Positions 30,201 through 37,175 are shown, counted from the first letter of the stretch. The stretch is DNA of 64,000 nucleotides from Ralstonia sp. RRA (GCF_037023145.1 NZ_CP146091.1:2418001-2482000); one strand, 5' to 3'. A program made the numbers and translations. Notes: generated by a model not told the origin, from the letters alone.

Positions 30201-31524
30201 GCGCAGCCTGGCATTTGCGGACGACATCCGCTCCGCAACCGGCGGCGAAGGCGTCGACGTCGTGCTCAACTCGCTTGCCGGCGAAGCGATGGTGCGCAGC
30301 ATTGACGTACTGCGTCCGTTCGGCCGCTTCCTTGAGCTCGGTAAGCGCGACTTCTACGAAAACAGCCGGATCGGCTTGCGCCCCTTCCGCAACAACATCA
30401 GCTATTTCGGCATCGACGCCGACCAGTTGATGGATGTGTCACCGCAGCTCACCGCCGCACTGTTCACCCAGGTGATGGCGCTGCTGGAACAGGGCGTGCT
30501 CGATCCGCTGCCGTACCGCGCCTTCCCTGTCGCGCGCATTGAAGATGCCTTCCGCTACATGCAGCAAGCACGCCAGATCGGCAAGATCGTCGTGACCTTT
30601 GCTGAAGGCGTGCCCGCACCGCAGAACACCGACGCACCGCATCTTGCGCTGGACCCTTCCGGCGCGTACCTGGTTGCGGGCGGCACCGGTGGCCTGGGCT
30701 TCGCCACGGCACGCTGGTTGGTCGAGCGTGGCGCTCGCCATGTTGTGCTGGCGAGCCGACGTGGCACGCTCGCGCCCGAGCTGGCCGAAGAAGCGGCACG
30801 CTGGCGCGACACGCTGCAGGTCGAGACGACCGTCGTGTCGTGCGACCTCAATGACGGCGCTGCAGTGCAGGCATTGGTCGACAAGCTGGGCAGCAACGGT
30901 ACGCCGCTGAAGGGGCTTGTGCATTCGGCCATGACCATCGCCGACGGCCTGATCGCCAACCTGGATGACGCCGCCATGCGCGACGTGCTGGCGCCCAAGG
31001 TTGCCGGTGCCTGGAACCTGCACCAGGCCACGCGCGGCCTCGCCCTCGACTTCTTCGTCGTGTACTCGTCGGCCACCACCTTCCTGGGCAACCCTGGGCA
31101 GTCCAACTACGTGGCCGCCAACGCCTTCCTCGAAGCGCTGGTCCACCAGCGCCGCGCGCTAGGCCTGCCGGGCACCTACATGGCCTGGGGCCCGCTGGAA
31201 GATGTGGGCTTCCTCGCTCGCAATGCGCAAACGCTGGAAGCGCTGCAGGGCCGTATTGGCGGCCGCGCCATCACCTCGGCGCAGGCGATGGCCGCCCTTG
31301 AGCAGGTACTGCTGCGCGGCCAACCCGGCGAGGCGGTACTGTGGCTCGACTGGAAATCCATCTCGCGCGTCATGCCGGCTGCGCGCTCACTGCGCTATCT
31401 CGACATGCGCAGCGGCATCGGGCAGGAAACGCAGCGCGCCGATGGCGCCGGCATGCTGATCGAGATCCGTGCGCTCGCGCTGACCGAAGCCGTGCAACTG
31501 GTGATCGAAACCCTGCAAGCGTAG
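24268..31524 (+). CDS. wcbR: fully reducing type I polyketide synthase (WcbR-like), cut by TAG before ACP
   Basis: A 2418-residue protein. KS has C174 (DTACSSS), H310 (EAHGTGT) and H350. AT has S626 in GHSVG and a YAFHS motif at 728-732. DH has H928 (HVVDGAVTFP) and D1095. Residues about 1240-1580 form a methyltransferase-like region lacking a glycine-rich SAM motif (RVLEIVPPQAN). ER has VHGAAGGVG at 1933-1940. KR has GGTGGLG at 2138-2144 and S2268/Y2281/N2285. The set predicts iterative synthesis of a saturated, fatty-acid-like chain. The frame stops at a TAG (31522-31524) in the KR-ACP linker, and the same frame continues as a normal ACP. As it stands the product lacks its carrier domain. 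A stand-alone ACP could rescue it; otherwise the enzyme is dead or read through. A RBS-like TAAGAAG precedes the ATG. Confidence 0.93.
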   Translation: MKDAIAVVGMSCRFPGGVHSPEDYWRLLVAETDAVTEVPPDRFSTEFYQHPSKREPGKSYTFAAGVIDDVAGFDAEFFGISPREAQQMDPQQRLLLELAWEAFEHAGHAPQQMAGQDCAVFIGVAAQDYGDRGVDDLSVVDAYSATGNTLSIASNRISYLFDLRGPSMSIDTACSSSLVALHQACNAIRAGEVETALAGGVNLLLHPFPFVSFAKASMLSPNGRCRAFDASGDGYVRAEGGALVMLKSLSKALADGDTIHAVITSSGVNSDGHSQGGINVPASATQAALLENVYARAGIDPRELDYLEAHGTGTAVGDPIETRALIDVIGKLRSPDAPLLIGSAKTNVGHLETASGMAGLIKAILCLKHRAVPASIHFRTPNPNIDFTGGNLRVVDRYTPLPPKDTPLLIGVNSFGFGGTNAHVLLREAAPSTKAVATGKAPDRSAPLMLSARSEDALRALAAAYRDQLNAGISWQALAGATAHRRQPLRYRAVIDPSDTGAATEGVTALAALAQGESTSAVVTGEAVTSDGKLALVFSGNGSQWTGMGQRLLQEDSVFRATVEQIDAFWCADGSTSLLEVMRAGATAEWLQQTENAQPLLFAMQAGIVHSLLAQGLRFDACYGHSVGEVAAAYAAGALSMQQAVRVIKVRSRAQALTAGKGKMAAAGVSESAARELIAELGLGDVLEVAGINSPGAVTLAGSLAALEAVQARLAQSGHFFQVLDLDYAFHSRQMDAIHDVVVEGLRDLQPQATHCTLISTVTGTPLSGTELDASYWWRNIREPVQFEPATRQLIDGGMRLFLEIGPHSILRTYVSQSLETARANGIALPTLKRNHDQGSQLRHAFCAALAHGARLDRNTVYPDAHREIVLPTYPWQRTAYWAPITAEGYDLVHRHREHPLLGYRLKDAAAAWENQIDPVKLPMLASHVVDGAVTFPGAGYAEMALAAARSYFGTQDCAVENLEIRTPVVFQPQQGRLFRLTLDPRTAGFVIETRPRVSDDPWTINVTGRLLVGGPSQGAPIIAPHSLAALEAQNPVAGRTLYQAALALGLEFGEAFRWVQTVRVDGDVALAELAVPASQQEQLARYAMHPGALDSGLHPLLALMAADQTGAGQAAYVPVQFGRMDYFGGVPARVVARIERRSPHSLVASFQYLDAAGHTVLTLSACRFRRVDLIGRRHGKPGRYVFALEAKPAAEDAVSAAAPSPASLLATAAATVAGIEDAAHRDRHLAEVMPLLDVLAAAYALRAVQALDVLRKAELPVCTNPALLARLVDMLLEDGVLTHRDGVLALGDETLPAIEDLWRSLLSLSPGHVAELTLLAHCGASLPAVLRGTLEAAAVLPSTRNSLLDHLFEASPTWSHVNAMTCASLDACIEGWTERRPMRVLEIVPPQANLFEPIGARVQGLCDYTIAGSAEQLGAFDTGRHPLIRTATLQLGEQPALTVEAGRSGTFDVVVINNLLRASDKPQRLLAALRTWMTPGALLVLSEAQASRFSDIVFGLSPEWWFASRGDLLPTESIEAMLLAEGFQAPARHVEADLQLEGAPVLLLARRQLGRPADSHDIDALAANEEHPAANWLVVCPGAPAELATTLAAAIAGANPADGSSRVALVDSPEAALAHAALDDTAVPCQIVFLAADAPQLDADVDATKLMQAQEPTSVALARLVRGLSGKRASVRLSIVTRGGAPLSAPDTPATALQPAQATLWGLGRVLMNEYAELHCRLIDIDPRETQPVPALSRELLCNDAEDEVVLGLEARYVSRMLAAEVGELREQAARAAAGASAVPAVLGFKSAGSLSHLEWFPLPAFALEPDEVEVEPVAAGLNFRDVMYAMGLLSDEAVENGFAGPTIGMEFSGRVTRVGSAVTAFAVGDPVLGFAPACYASRLRTRATALAHKPARLSFEEAATIPTTFFTAHYALNELARIRKGERVLVHGAAGGVGIAAVQLARHLGAEVFATASSNEKREFVRLLGASRVFDSRSLAFADDIRSATGGEGVDVVLNSLAGEAMVRSIDVLRPFGRFLELGKRDFYENSRIGLRPFRNNISYFGIDADQLMDVSPQLTAALFTQVMALLEQGVLDPLPYRAFPVARIEDAFRYMQQARQIGKIVVTFAEGVPAPQNTDAPHLALDPSGAYLVAGGTGGLGFATARWLVERGARHVVLASRRGTLAPELAEEAARWRDTLQVETTVVSCDLNDGAAVQALVDKLGSNGTPLKGLVHSAMTIADGLIANLDDAAMRDVLAPKVAGAWNLHQATRGLALDFFVVYSSATTFLGNPGQSNYVAANAFLEALVHQRRALGLPGTYMAWGPLEDVGFLARNAQTLEALQGRIGGRAITSAQAMAALEQVLLRGQPGEAVLWLDWKSISRVMPAARSLRYLDMRSGIGQETQRADGAGMLIEIRALALTEAVQLVIETLQA

Positions 31525-31896
31525 ATCGCCCGGATTCTGCATCTGTCCGCCGCCAAGATCGACCCGGACCGTTCGGTGACCGATCTGGGCATGGACTCGC
31601 TGATGGGCATGGAGCTGGGCATGGCGATCGAGGAATGCTTCGAGGTCAAGCTACCGGTGATGATGTTGGCCGAAGGCGCAACCGTGCGCTCGCTGGCGCA
31701 GAAGATCGCCGAATCGGTGCGTGCCGGGGCATCCGAGGGCCAGGACGCGGGCGCCGCCAGCGAGATGGAGCAGCAGTTGGCTTCCCTGTCGGCTATCCAC
31801 GGCACGGACCTCAGCAGCGAAGATCTCCAGAAGATGGCCAGTGAATTGCGCACCAACCGTTCGATCAACGATGTAGCCACCGAGACGACGTCGTGA
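31525..31896 (+). pseudogene. ACP domain of the polyketide synthase, stranded behind the in-frame TAG
   Basis: Reading on in the PKS frame gives IARILHLSAAKIDPDRSVTD and then LGMDSLMGMEL, a complete phosphopantetheine site with Ser codon at 31597-31599. A short C-terminal tail follows, ending at TGA 31894-31896. No ATG or RBS precedes helix 1; the first usable start, a GTG at 31576, would remove helix 1, so independent translation of a folded ACP is unlikely. The combined frame would be 2542 residues, close to the size I recall for WcbR. The TGA overlaps the next gene's GTG (GTGA), so readthrough or loss of readthrough would also alter coupling to wcbS. Confidence 0.8.
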
Positions 31897-32789
31897 CGAC
31901 ATCATCGGGCTGGGCAACCAATCAGGGCACGTTGGCGCGCGAGCTGCGCCTGTCCGGCCACGGGCTGCATACCGGCAAGCGCGTCAACGTACGCGTGCAT
32001 CCCGAAGGTGTCGGACACGGCATCGTGTTCCGCCGTATGCGTGGCGGCCAGCAGCTCGCAGTGCTGCCGGCCTCTGCGGGGCTACGCCTGGCGCAGCCGC
32101 TGTGCACGGCGCTGCAAGACGCCCAGGGCCAGCGCGTACGCACGGTCGAACACCTGCTTGCTGCCTTGCTGGCCAGCCAGATCGACCACGCCACCGTCGA
32201 GATCGATGCCGAAGAAGTCCCCATCCTGGACGGCAGCGCTCTACCCTGGCTGCAGGCGATCGAGGCCTGCGGGCGCCTCCCGCTGGACGCACCCAAGCGC
32301 TTCCTGCGGGTGCTCAGGACCATTGCGGTAGAAGACGGGCCCATGCATCGCACCACCCTGGAGCCGGCTGACCACTATGCGATGTCGGTCACCAACGATC
32401 TCAAGGGGTTCGGTGAGATGAACTGGCAGGGCATTATCGATCCCGCCTCGTTCGCCGCTGACATCGCGCCATCGCGCTCATATGGGCGCCTGCGCTGGGC
32501 GCTGCCGGCCATCCTGTTTGGCTACCTGCACGGCAAACCCATCCTGCGTGGCGCAAGGCTGTCATGCACCGCCACCATTCTTGGCTCCGGCGTCATTGGC
32601 GGCATGCGCCTGCCGATGGAGTTCGTGCGGCACCGCGTGCTCGACCTGGTTGGCGACCTTGCCCTGCTGGGCGCGCCGCTACAAGGCAAGGTCACGGCCT
32701 TGCGCCCCAGTCATGAAATGAACTATCGGCTTTGCGCCGCCCTGCTCGCCCAGCCCGACGCCTGGGAATGGGCGACCCCACCACATTGA
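31893..32789 (+). CDS. wcbS: LpxC paralogue (zinc deacetylase fold) of the capsule lipid module, WcbS-like
   Basis: A 298-residue protein of the UDP-3-O-acyl-N-acetylglucosamine deacetylase family. It has the LpxC N-terminal motif SGHGLHTG, catalytic E86 and zinc ligand H87 (TVEHLLAALL), zinc ligands H247 and D251 (RHRVLDLVGDLALLG), and H274 (SHEMNYRL), equivalent to the C-terminal LpxC histidine. All key residues are therefore present. The true lpxC normally sits in the dcw/fts cluster, so this copy is a paralogue, probably with a different amide substrate such as an acylated amino-lipid. It starts at a GTG overlapping the PKS frame's TGA. It matches wcbS in cluster position. Confidence 0.82.
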   Translation: MTTSSGWATNQGTLARELRLSGHGLHTGKRVNVRVHPEGVGHGIVFRRMRGGQQLAVLPASAGLRLAQPLCTALQDAQGQRVRTVEHLLAALLASQIDHATVEIDAEEVPILDGSALPWLQAIEACGRLPLDAPKRFLRVLRTIAVEDGPMHRTTLEPADHYAMSVTNDLKGFGEMNWQGIIDPASFAADIAPSRSYGRLRWALPAILFGYLHGKPILRGARLSCTATILGSGVIGGMRLPMEFVRHRVLDLVGDLALLGAPLQGKVTALRPSHEMNYRLCAALLAQPDAWEWATPPH

Positions 32790-32805
32790 TGAAGGAACGC
32801 GCAGC

Positions 32806-34161
32806 ATGAGACTGGGAGACCAGTTGCGGCAGCAGCTTGCCGCCAAGGCCCTGAAGCGCCAGCTCGACCGGGTCACAAAGGAATTGGAGACGGGCGCCGA
32901 ACGGGCGGCCGCGACTGTGCACAACGGTCAGGCGGCACAGCCGGCCACACCGGCGGACTATGCGGCACTGTGCCGCTTCGACACGCTGCCCGCGTATCAG
33001 CAGGTCTCGATCATCCGCGAGGTGAGTGAGCGCATGGGCATTGCGTCACCCTTCTTCCGCGTGCACGAAGGCGTGGCCGGTGCCACCACGCAGATCAACG
33101 GCCAGTCCTACATCAATTTCGCCAACTACAACTACCTCGGCCTGGCGGGGGACTCCGTGGTTTCCGAGAACGCCAAGGCGGCGATCGACCAGTACGGCAC
33201 CTCGGCTTCGGCAAGCCGCATGGTGGCCGGCGAGCGGCCGATTCAACGTGACCTGGAGCGTGCGCTGGCCGATCTCTACGAGGTCGATGATTGCGTCGCC
33301 TTTGTCAGCGGGCATGCCACCAACGTCACCACGATCGGCTGCCTGTTCGGCCCCGGTGACCTGATCCTGCACGATGCGCTCGCCCACAACAGCATCGTGC
33401 AGGGCGCGCAGCTCAGCGGCGCCAAGCGACTGAATTTCCCGCACAACGACTGGGCCGCACTGGATGCGCTGCTCACGCGCGTGCGGCGTGACTATCGCCG
33501 CGTGCTGATCGCCGTGGAAGGCATCTACAGCATGGACGGCGATTTCCCCGAGCTGGAACGCTTTATCGACATCAAGCGCCGCCACGGCGCTTTCCTGATG
33601 GTCGACGAAGCGCACTCGCTCGGCGTGCTCGGCGCAACCGGCAGAGGGATCCGTGAGCATTTCGGGCTGGCCGGTCGCGATGTCGACATCTGGATGGGAA
33701 CCTTCAGCAAGACGCTGGCGGGCTGCGGTGGGTACATCGCGGGTGAGCAGGCGCTCATCGATATCCTGCGGCATCTGGCGCCCGGCTTCCTCTACAGCGT
33801 CGGCTTGTCGCCGGTGCTGGCTGCCAGTTCGCTGAGCGCGCTGCAGCGCATGTTGGAAGAGCCACAGCGCATCGCTACGCTGCGCGAGCGCGGACGCCAG
33901 TTCCTGGAGACTGCGCGCGAAGCCGGTCTCAACACGGGTCTCAGCGCCGGATACTCGGTCGTGCCGGTCATCGTCGGCAGTTCGCTCAAGGCCGCGCAGT
34001 GGGCCAATGCGCTGTTCGAAAAAGGCATCAACACGCAACCGATCTTCTATCCAGCAGTGGAAGAGAAAGCCGCGCGACTGCGCTTCTTCATTTGCTCCAC
34101 CCACACGCCGGAACAGATCGCCTATACGGTGGCGACAGTTGCGCAGTTGGCTAGCAAGTAG
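32806..34161 (+). CDS. wcbT: alpha-oxoamine synthase (AONS/serine palmitoyltransferase family), WcbT-like
   Basis: A 451-residue PLP enzyme. Motifs are YNYLGLAGD (about residue 105), SGHATNVTTIG, VDEAHSLGVLG (D267, H270) and the Schiff-base lysine K302 in GTFSKTLAGCGGYIAG. The family condenses an acyl-CoA or acyl-ACP with an amino acid and releases CO2 to give an alpha-amino ketone (8-amino-7-oxononanoate, 3-ketosphinganine). Next to a PKS, the natural acyl donor is the PKS product on its ACP. The N-terminal 50 residues are basic and amphipathic and could dock to it. A GAAGGAACG RBS precedes the ATG. It was annotated as an acyl-CoA transferase in B. pseudomallei (wcbT, from memory). Confidence 0.85.
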   Translation: MRLGDQLRQQLAAKALKRQLDRVTKELETGAERAAATVHNGQAAQPATPADYAALCRFDTLPAYQQVSIIREVSERMGIASPFFRVHEGVAGATTQINGQSYINFANYNYLGLAGDSVVSENAKAAIDQYGTSASASRMVAGERPIQRDLERALADLYEVDDCVAFVSGHATNVTTIGCLFGPGDLILHDALAHNSIVQGAQLSGAKRLNFPHNDWAALDALLTRVRRDYRRVLIAVEGIYSMDGDFPELERFIDIKRRHGAFLMVDEAHSLGVLGATGRGIREHFGLAGRDVDIWMGTFSKTLAGCGGYIAGEQALIDILRHLAPGFLYSVGLSPVLAASSLSALQRMLEEPQRIATLRERGRQFLETAREAGLNTGLSAGYSVVPVIVGSSLKAAQWANALFEKGINTQPIFYPAVEEKAARLRFFICSTHTPEQIAYTVATVAQLASK

Positions 34162-34200
34162 CAAGTAGCAAGTAGCAAGTAGCAAGTAGCAAGTAGCAAG
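34152..34200 (+). repeat. seven perfect tandem copies of TAGCAAG
   Basis: Exactly 49 bases made of seven TAGCAAG units. The stop codon of the oxoamine synthase is the TAG of the second unit. The array ends 7 bases before the ATG of the GNAT gene, where a ribosome-binding site should be. Slipped-strand mispairing could change the copy number and thus the spacing between the two genes. It would not shift either reading frame, because each unit carries its own TAG. Confidence 0.97.
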
Positions 34201-34207
34201 CAACATC

Positions 34208-34867
34208 ATGGATACGGCCGCCCCGAGAAACGCAGTATCAACTTCAGCGCTCACGTTCCGTCGCGCTGTTGCTGACGATGCCGCTGCGCTCGCGCCTTTG
34301 GTGCTGGCTTCCGGCAGTCAGGAATTCGACTGGCTGCTCGGCGTGCCGCCGCCGGAATGCGAGGCCTTTCTGCGCCGGACCATCGCCACTGCGCGCGGGC
34401 GCTTCTCGTGGAGACGCCACTTGGTCGCCACGCTCGATGGGCAGCCTGTCGCAGCGCTCGCCATCCAGGACGGCAGTCGTAACTGGCTGGATGACCCGTA
34501 CTCGGCCCAAGACTTTCTGCGGCATTTTGGCCCCCGCCGCACACTTGGCATCATTCAACGCGGTCTGACCCTTGAGAGCGAAATCCCTGCGCCCAAACGC
34601 CGACAAACACTGTTGGCGCACTGCGCGACGCATCCGGACCTGCGCGGCCGCGGCATCTTCCGCGCCCTCTTCGCCTATGCGATGACGCAGCAGTTGCTAC
34701 CCGCCGCACCCGGCCAGATGCTTGTGCTCGACGTGCTGGACACCAACAGGCAGGCAGCCGCGCTTTACCGGGAACTCGGCTTCGAGCCGATGGAAGCCCG
34801 CCGCCGTTCACCCAAACTGCCGGCACACCTGGCGGCTACACGGATGCGATATCGCGTGCAAGGCTGA
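34208..34867 (+). CDS. GNAT-family N-acyltransferase
   Basis: A 219-residue GNAT acetyltransferase. The acetyl-CoA-binding region is LLAHCATHPDLRGRGIFRAL (about residues 138-157, R/Q-x-x-G-x-G/A pattern), and DVLDTNRQAAALYRELGF is the C-terminal motif. It transfers an acyl group from acyl-CoA to an amine. As last gene of the capsule lipid operon it could acylate the amino group made by the oxoamine synthase, but it could equally be unrelated. Its leader consists of the 7-bp repeats with no recognisable Shine-Dalgarno sequence, so translation may depend on coupling to wcbT. Confidence 0.75.
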   Translation: MDTAAPRNAVSTSALTFRRAVADDAAALAPLVLASGSQEFDWLLGVPPPECEAFLRRTIATARGRFSWRRHLVATLDGQPVAALAIQDGSRNWLDDPYSAQDFLRHFGPRRTLGIIQRGLTLESEIPAPKRRQTLLAHCATHPDLRGRGIFRALFAYAMTQQLLPAAPGQMLVLDVLDTNRQAAALYRELGFEPMEARRRSPKLPAHLAATRMRYRVQG

Positions 34868-34953
34868 GCGGCTACGCTGCGGTAGCGAAATCAAAGGTAA
34901 CGCCTACCCTCGAGATTCAGCCCATTTGGGTCCGTGTTGGGTAGGAATGACCA

Positions 34954-34990
34954 AAAAAACCCGCGACGCTTTCGCAGCCGCGGGTTTTTT
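34954..34990. terminator. bidirectional intrinsic terminator
   Basis: Perfect 12-bp inverted repeat AAAAAACCCGCG and CGCGGGTTTTTT around a 13-base loop. It has a T-run on either strand, so it ends both the plus-strand capsule operon and the minus-strand rcnB-like gene. It marks the right border of the capsule locus. Confidence 0.95.
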
Positions 34991-35011
34991 GTTGATCAAC
35001 GAAGGTACGCG

Positions 35012-35353
35012 TTATCCGCCGATGGTCACGTTGAGGACAGCACCACTCGGTTGCACGAGGTAATAACCGCCGTTGACGCCAATCCAGTGGGCCCCGCGCG
35101 GCGGCGGCGCCAGATGGTGGTCACGCCAGTTGTCGATGATGTATTGGCGATCGCGGTACTCAGGCGGAATCCGTTCGCCGCGGTTCCAGCGATGAGCCAT
35201 CTCGCGGTCAGCTCGGCGGTCGACATCGACACGCTCTTCGTGGCGGTCGCGATCCCCACGGTGGTCACGGTCATGGTCTTGTGCGTGGCTCGCAAGCGGC
35301 ACCAGCGCAGAGACCGCCAGCATCAGGGAAGTCAGAATCTTGGCCTTCTGCAT
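35012..35353 (-). CDS. RcnB-family periplasmic protein
   Basis: A 113-residue secreted protein. The signal peptide (residues 1-25) ends at ASHA-Q. A charged His/Asp/Arg-rich segment follows (DHDRDHRGDRDRHEER), then the RcnB domain (YIIDNWRDHHLAPPPRGAHW and YYLVQPSGAVLNV). RcnB of E. coli is a periplasmic modulator of nickel/cobalt homeostasis, and many betaproteobacterial homologues are of unknown role. An AGGAGAAG RBS precedes the ATG. Single-gene unit ending at the shared terminator. Confidence 0.85.
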   Translation of the reverse strand: MQKAKILTSLMLAVSALVPLASHAQDHDRDHRGDRDRHEERVDVDRRADREMAHRWNRGERIPPEYRDRQYIIDNWRDHHLAPPPRGAHWIGVNGGYYLVQPSGAVLNVTIGG

Positions 35354-35999
35354 CGATCTTCTCCTATGGAACGTCCGGTCAGAGCCGGACCTTGCTTCCA
35401 GTCTAGGCTTAAGGGTGCCTTGAGGCTGTGACGGACACGGTTAGGGATGTAACGGAAGATTATTGGGTGTCACTCATCGGCGCGCGGGGCCTTGTCCGTT
35501 CCAGGCATCGTTGCTACGCGGGCCGACGCAACCGTTTTCCTCGTCTGGGATGACCAAAGCCCTGCCTCGAAACTCGAAATCCGACCGGACCGGCCGTGTG
35601 CGCAATGCAGAACACGACCATCCCTCGGAAGGGTCACATGGACACACGCATCTGGCTGCTCGCCGCTACCGCCTTCCTGGCGGGCATCGACGAGAACGTC
35701 TGCACGGCATCATCTTTATGGGGATCAGCGGATCACTCGTGCTTAGCGTACCGGCGGCGGGCATGACGCTCGACGGCTGGTTGAGCTGGCGCGGCGGTTG
35801 CCGGCAGACGCCAGAGCGCCACGCGGCGCGCGTCCCATTTACGCGTTCTTTACACCGCGCGCGATCTCTTTACACCATCTTTGCGGCGCACTCCGTATAA
35901 CGAAATCAAGCCGTATGCCTTCGCAGCGGCCCTGCCCGGCCACCGCAGGTGAACCCGACCCAGCCTGCCGCCGACCGTTCAACGTGTAAGGAACGCGCA
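35354..35999. other. long gap between rcnB-like and uspA-like genes with a possible gene remnant
   Basis: No intact gene is convincing here. At 35638-35766 a short plus-strand frame with a GGAAGGG RBS begins MDTRIWLLAATAFLAGIDEN, like the first membrane helix of an MFS transporter. It then loses the theme, while the next frame continues with the hydrophobic IIFMGISGSLVLSVPAAG (about 35,706-35,760). This could be a frameshifted, decayed transporter N-terminus. The rest shows no codon structure I trust. Confidence 0.35.
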
Positions 36000-36425
36000 A
36001 TGCTCAAACTCCTCGTCCCCGTCAATGGCTCCCGGCATGCGCTGGATGCCGTGCGCCATGCAGCCTTCCTGTATCGGGATCGCTGCGCGTCCGACATCGT
36101 GCTGCTCAACGTGCAGGAGCCGATCGAGGGCGGCCGCGCCAGCGCCTACCACCCGCTGGAGATGCTGCGCAGACTCGAAGAACAAAGCGGGGAAGAGGCA
36201 CTGCGCCCGGCGCGCAGCATTCTGGATGATGCCGGCGCCAACTACACCGCGCAGGTCAAGATCGGGCGCGTCGCCGAGACCATTGCGCAAATGGCCGCCG
36301 CCAACCAATGCGACATGATCGTGATGGGCACGGCCGGGCGCACCGCCGTCGGTTCGCTCATGTCGAGCCGGTTGTCCAACCGGTTGATCCGCCTGTCGTC
36401 GATTCCGGTGACGCTGGTGCGATAA
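36000..36425 (+). CDS. universal stress protein, UspA family
   Basis: A 141-residue cytoplasmic protein from the ATG at 36000, preceded by TAAGGAACG. The Usp fold is seen in the N-terminal KLLVPVNGSRHALDAVRHA and in the C-terminal ATP-binding-type motif MGTAGRTAVGSLMSSRLSNR, ending SSIPVTLVR. The G-x2-G-x(n)-G(S/T) pattern suggests a nucleotide-binding Usp. It stands alone between a non-coding gap and the LysE gene. The ligand and the stress that induces it are unknown. Confidence 0.9.
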   Translation: MLKLLVPVNGSRHALDAVRHAAFLYRDRCASDIVLLNVQEPIEGGRASAYHPLEMLRRLEEQSGEEALRPARSILDDAGANYTAQVKIGRVAETIAQMAAANQCDMIVMGTAGRTAVGSLMSSRLSNRLIRLSSIPVTLVR

Positions 36426-36542
36426 CGCGTTCTGCCGGACCAATACAGAATCCGTCAAATTCTTGGATTTCTGTACCTGTCGGGCCATTCCCGCTGGGTG
36501 CTAGCCTGCAAGCTCATCTTTTCTTCGCTCGCAGGCTTCATC

Positions 36543-37175
36543 ATGCCCACCCTCGCCAACCTGCTCACCTTTGCCCTGGTCGCGCTCGGCATGGTGCTGA
36601 CGCCCGGCCCGAACATGATCTATCTGATCTCACGTTCGATCTGCCAGGGGCGCAACGCGGGGCTGATCTCGCTGATGGGCATTGCTACGGGGTTCGTGTT
36701 CTACATGCTGTGCGCCGCATTTGGCATCACGGCGCTGCTGATGGCGGTGCCGTTTGCCTACGATGCGCTGCGCTTTGGTGGGGCGATCTATCTGCTGTAT
36801 CTCGCCTGGCAGGCTGTGCGCCCAGGTGGCCGCGCGCCGTTCCAGGTGCGCGAGCTGCCGGTGGACAGCCCGCGCAAGCTGTACACGATGGGCTTGCTGA
36901 CCAGCATGCTCAATCCGAAGGTGGCGGTGCTCTATCTGTCGCTGCTGCCGCAGTTCATTGAGCCGTCGCACGGCAGCGTTCTGGTGCAGTCGGTGTGCCT
37001 CGGTGTCACGCAGATCTGCGTAAGCGTGACCGTCAATTCGATGATTGCGGCCACCGCCGGCAGCATTGCGGCATTCCTGTCGCGCAAGCCGAGCTGGCTG
37101 TCGATCCAGCGCTATTTGATGGGGACAGTGCTGACCAGCCTGGCGCTGCGCATGGCGATGGAAGCACGCAAGTAA
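36543..37175 (+). CDS. LysE/RhtB-family amino-acid exporter
   Basis: A 210-residue inner-membrane protein with about six transmembrane segments. MPTLANLLTFALVALGMVLT and PGPNMIYLISRS is the family N-terminus, and PKVAVLYLSLLPQFIEP is the conserved central motif. It exports amino acids or homoserine/threonine-type solutes. The frame is open from 36498, but the ATG at 36543 gives the standard N-terminus and length. Monocistronic; faces the tusA-like gene with a hairpin between. Confidence 0.9.
   Translation: MPTLANLLTFALVALGMVLTPGPNMIYLISRSICQGRNAGLISLMGIATGFVFYMLCAAFGITALLMAVPFAYDALRFGGAIYLLYLAWQAVRPGGRAPFQVRELPVDSPRKLYTMGLLTSMLNPKVAVLYLSLLPQFIEPSHGSVLVQSVCLGVTQICVSVTVNSMIAATAGSIAAFLSRKPSWLSIQRYLMGTVLTSLALRMAMEARK

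Noticed and set aside
31522..31524. TAG as a pyrrolysine or other recoded amino-acid codon
   Set aside because: Nothing in the window (no PYLIS-like element, no pyl genes) supports it. Pyrrolysine in a PKS linker would be without precedent to my knowledge; a plain nonsense change is simpler.
31576..31896. Independent acyl carrier protein gene starting at GTG 31576
   Set aside because: That start lies within the ACP fold and removes helix 1, with no RBS upstream. The sequence before it continues the PKS frame, so it is the 3' part of the same gene.
34152..34200. CRISPR-like or telomere-like array
   Set aside because: The units are contiguous 7-mers without spacers, a simple tandem repeat.
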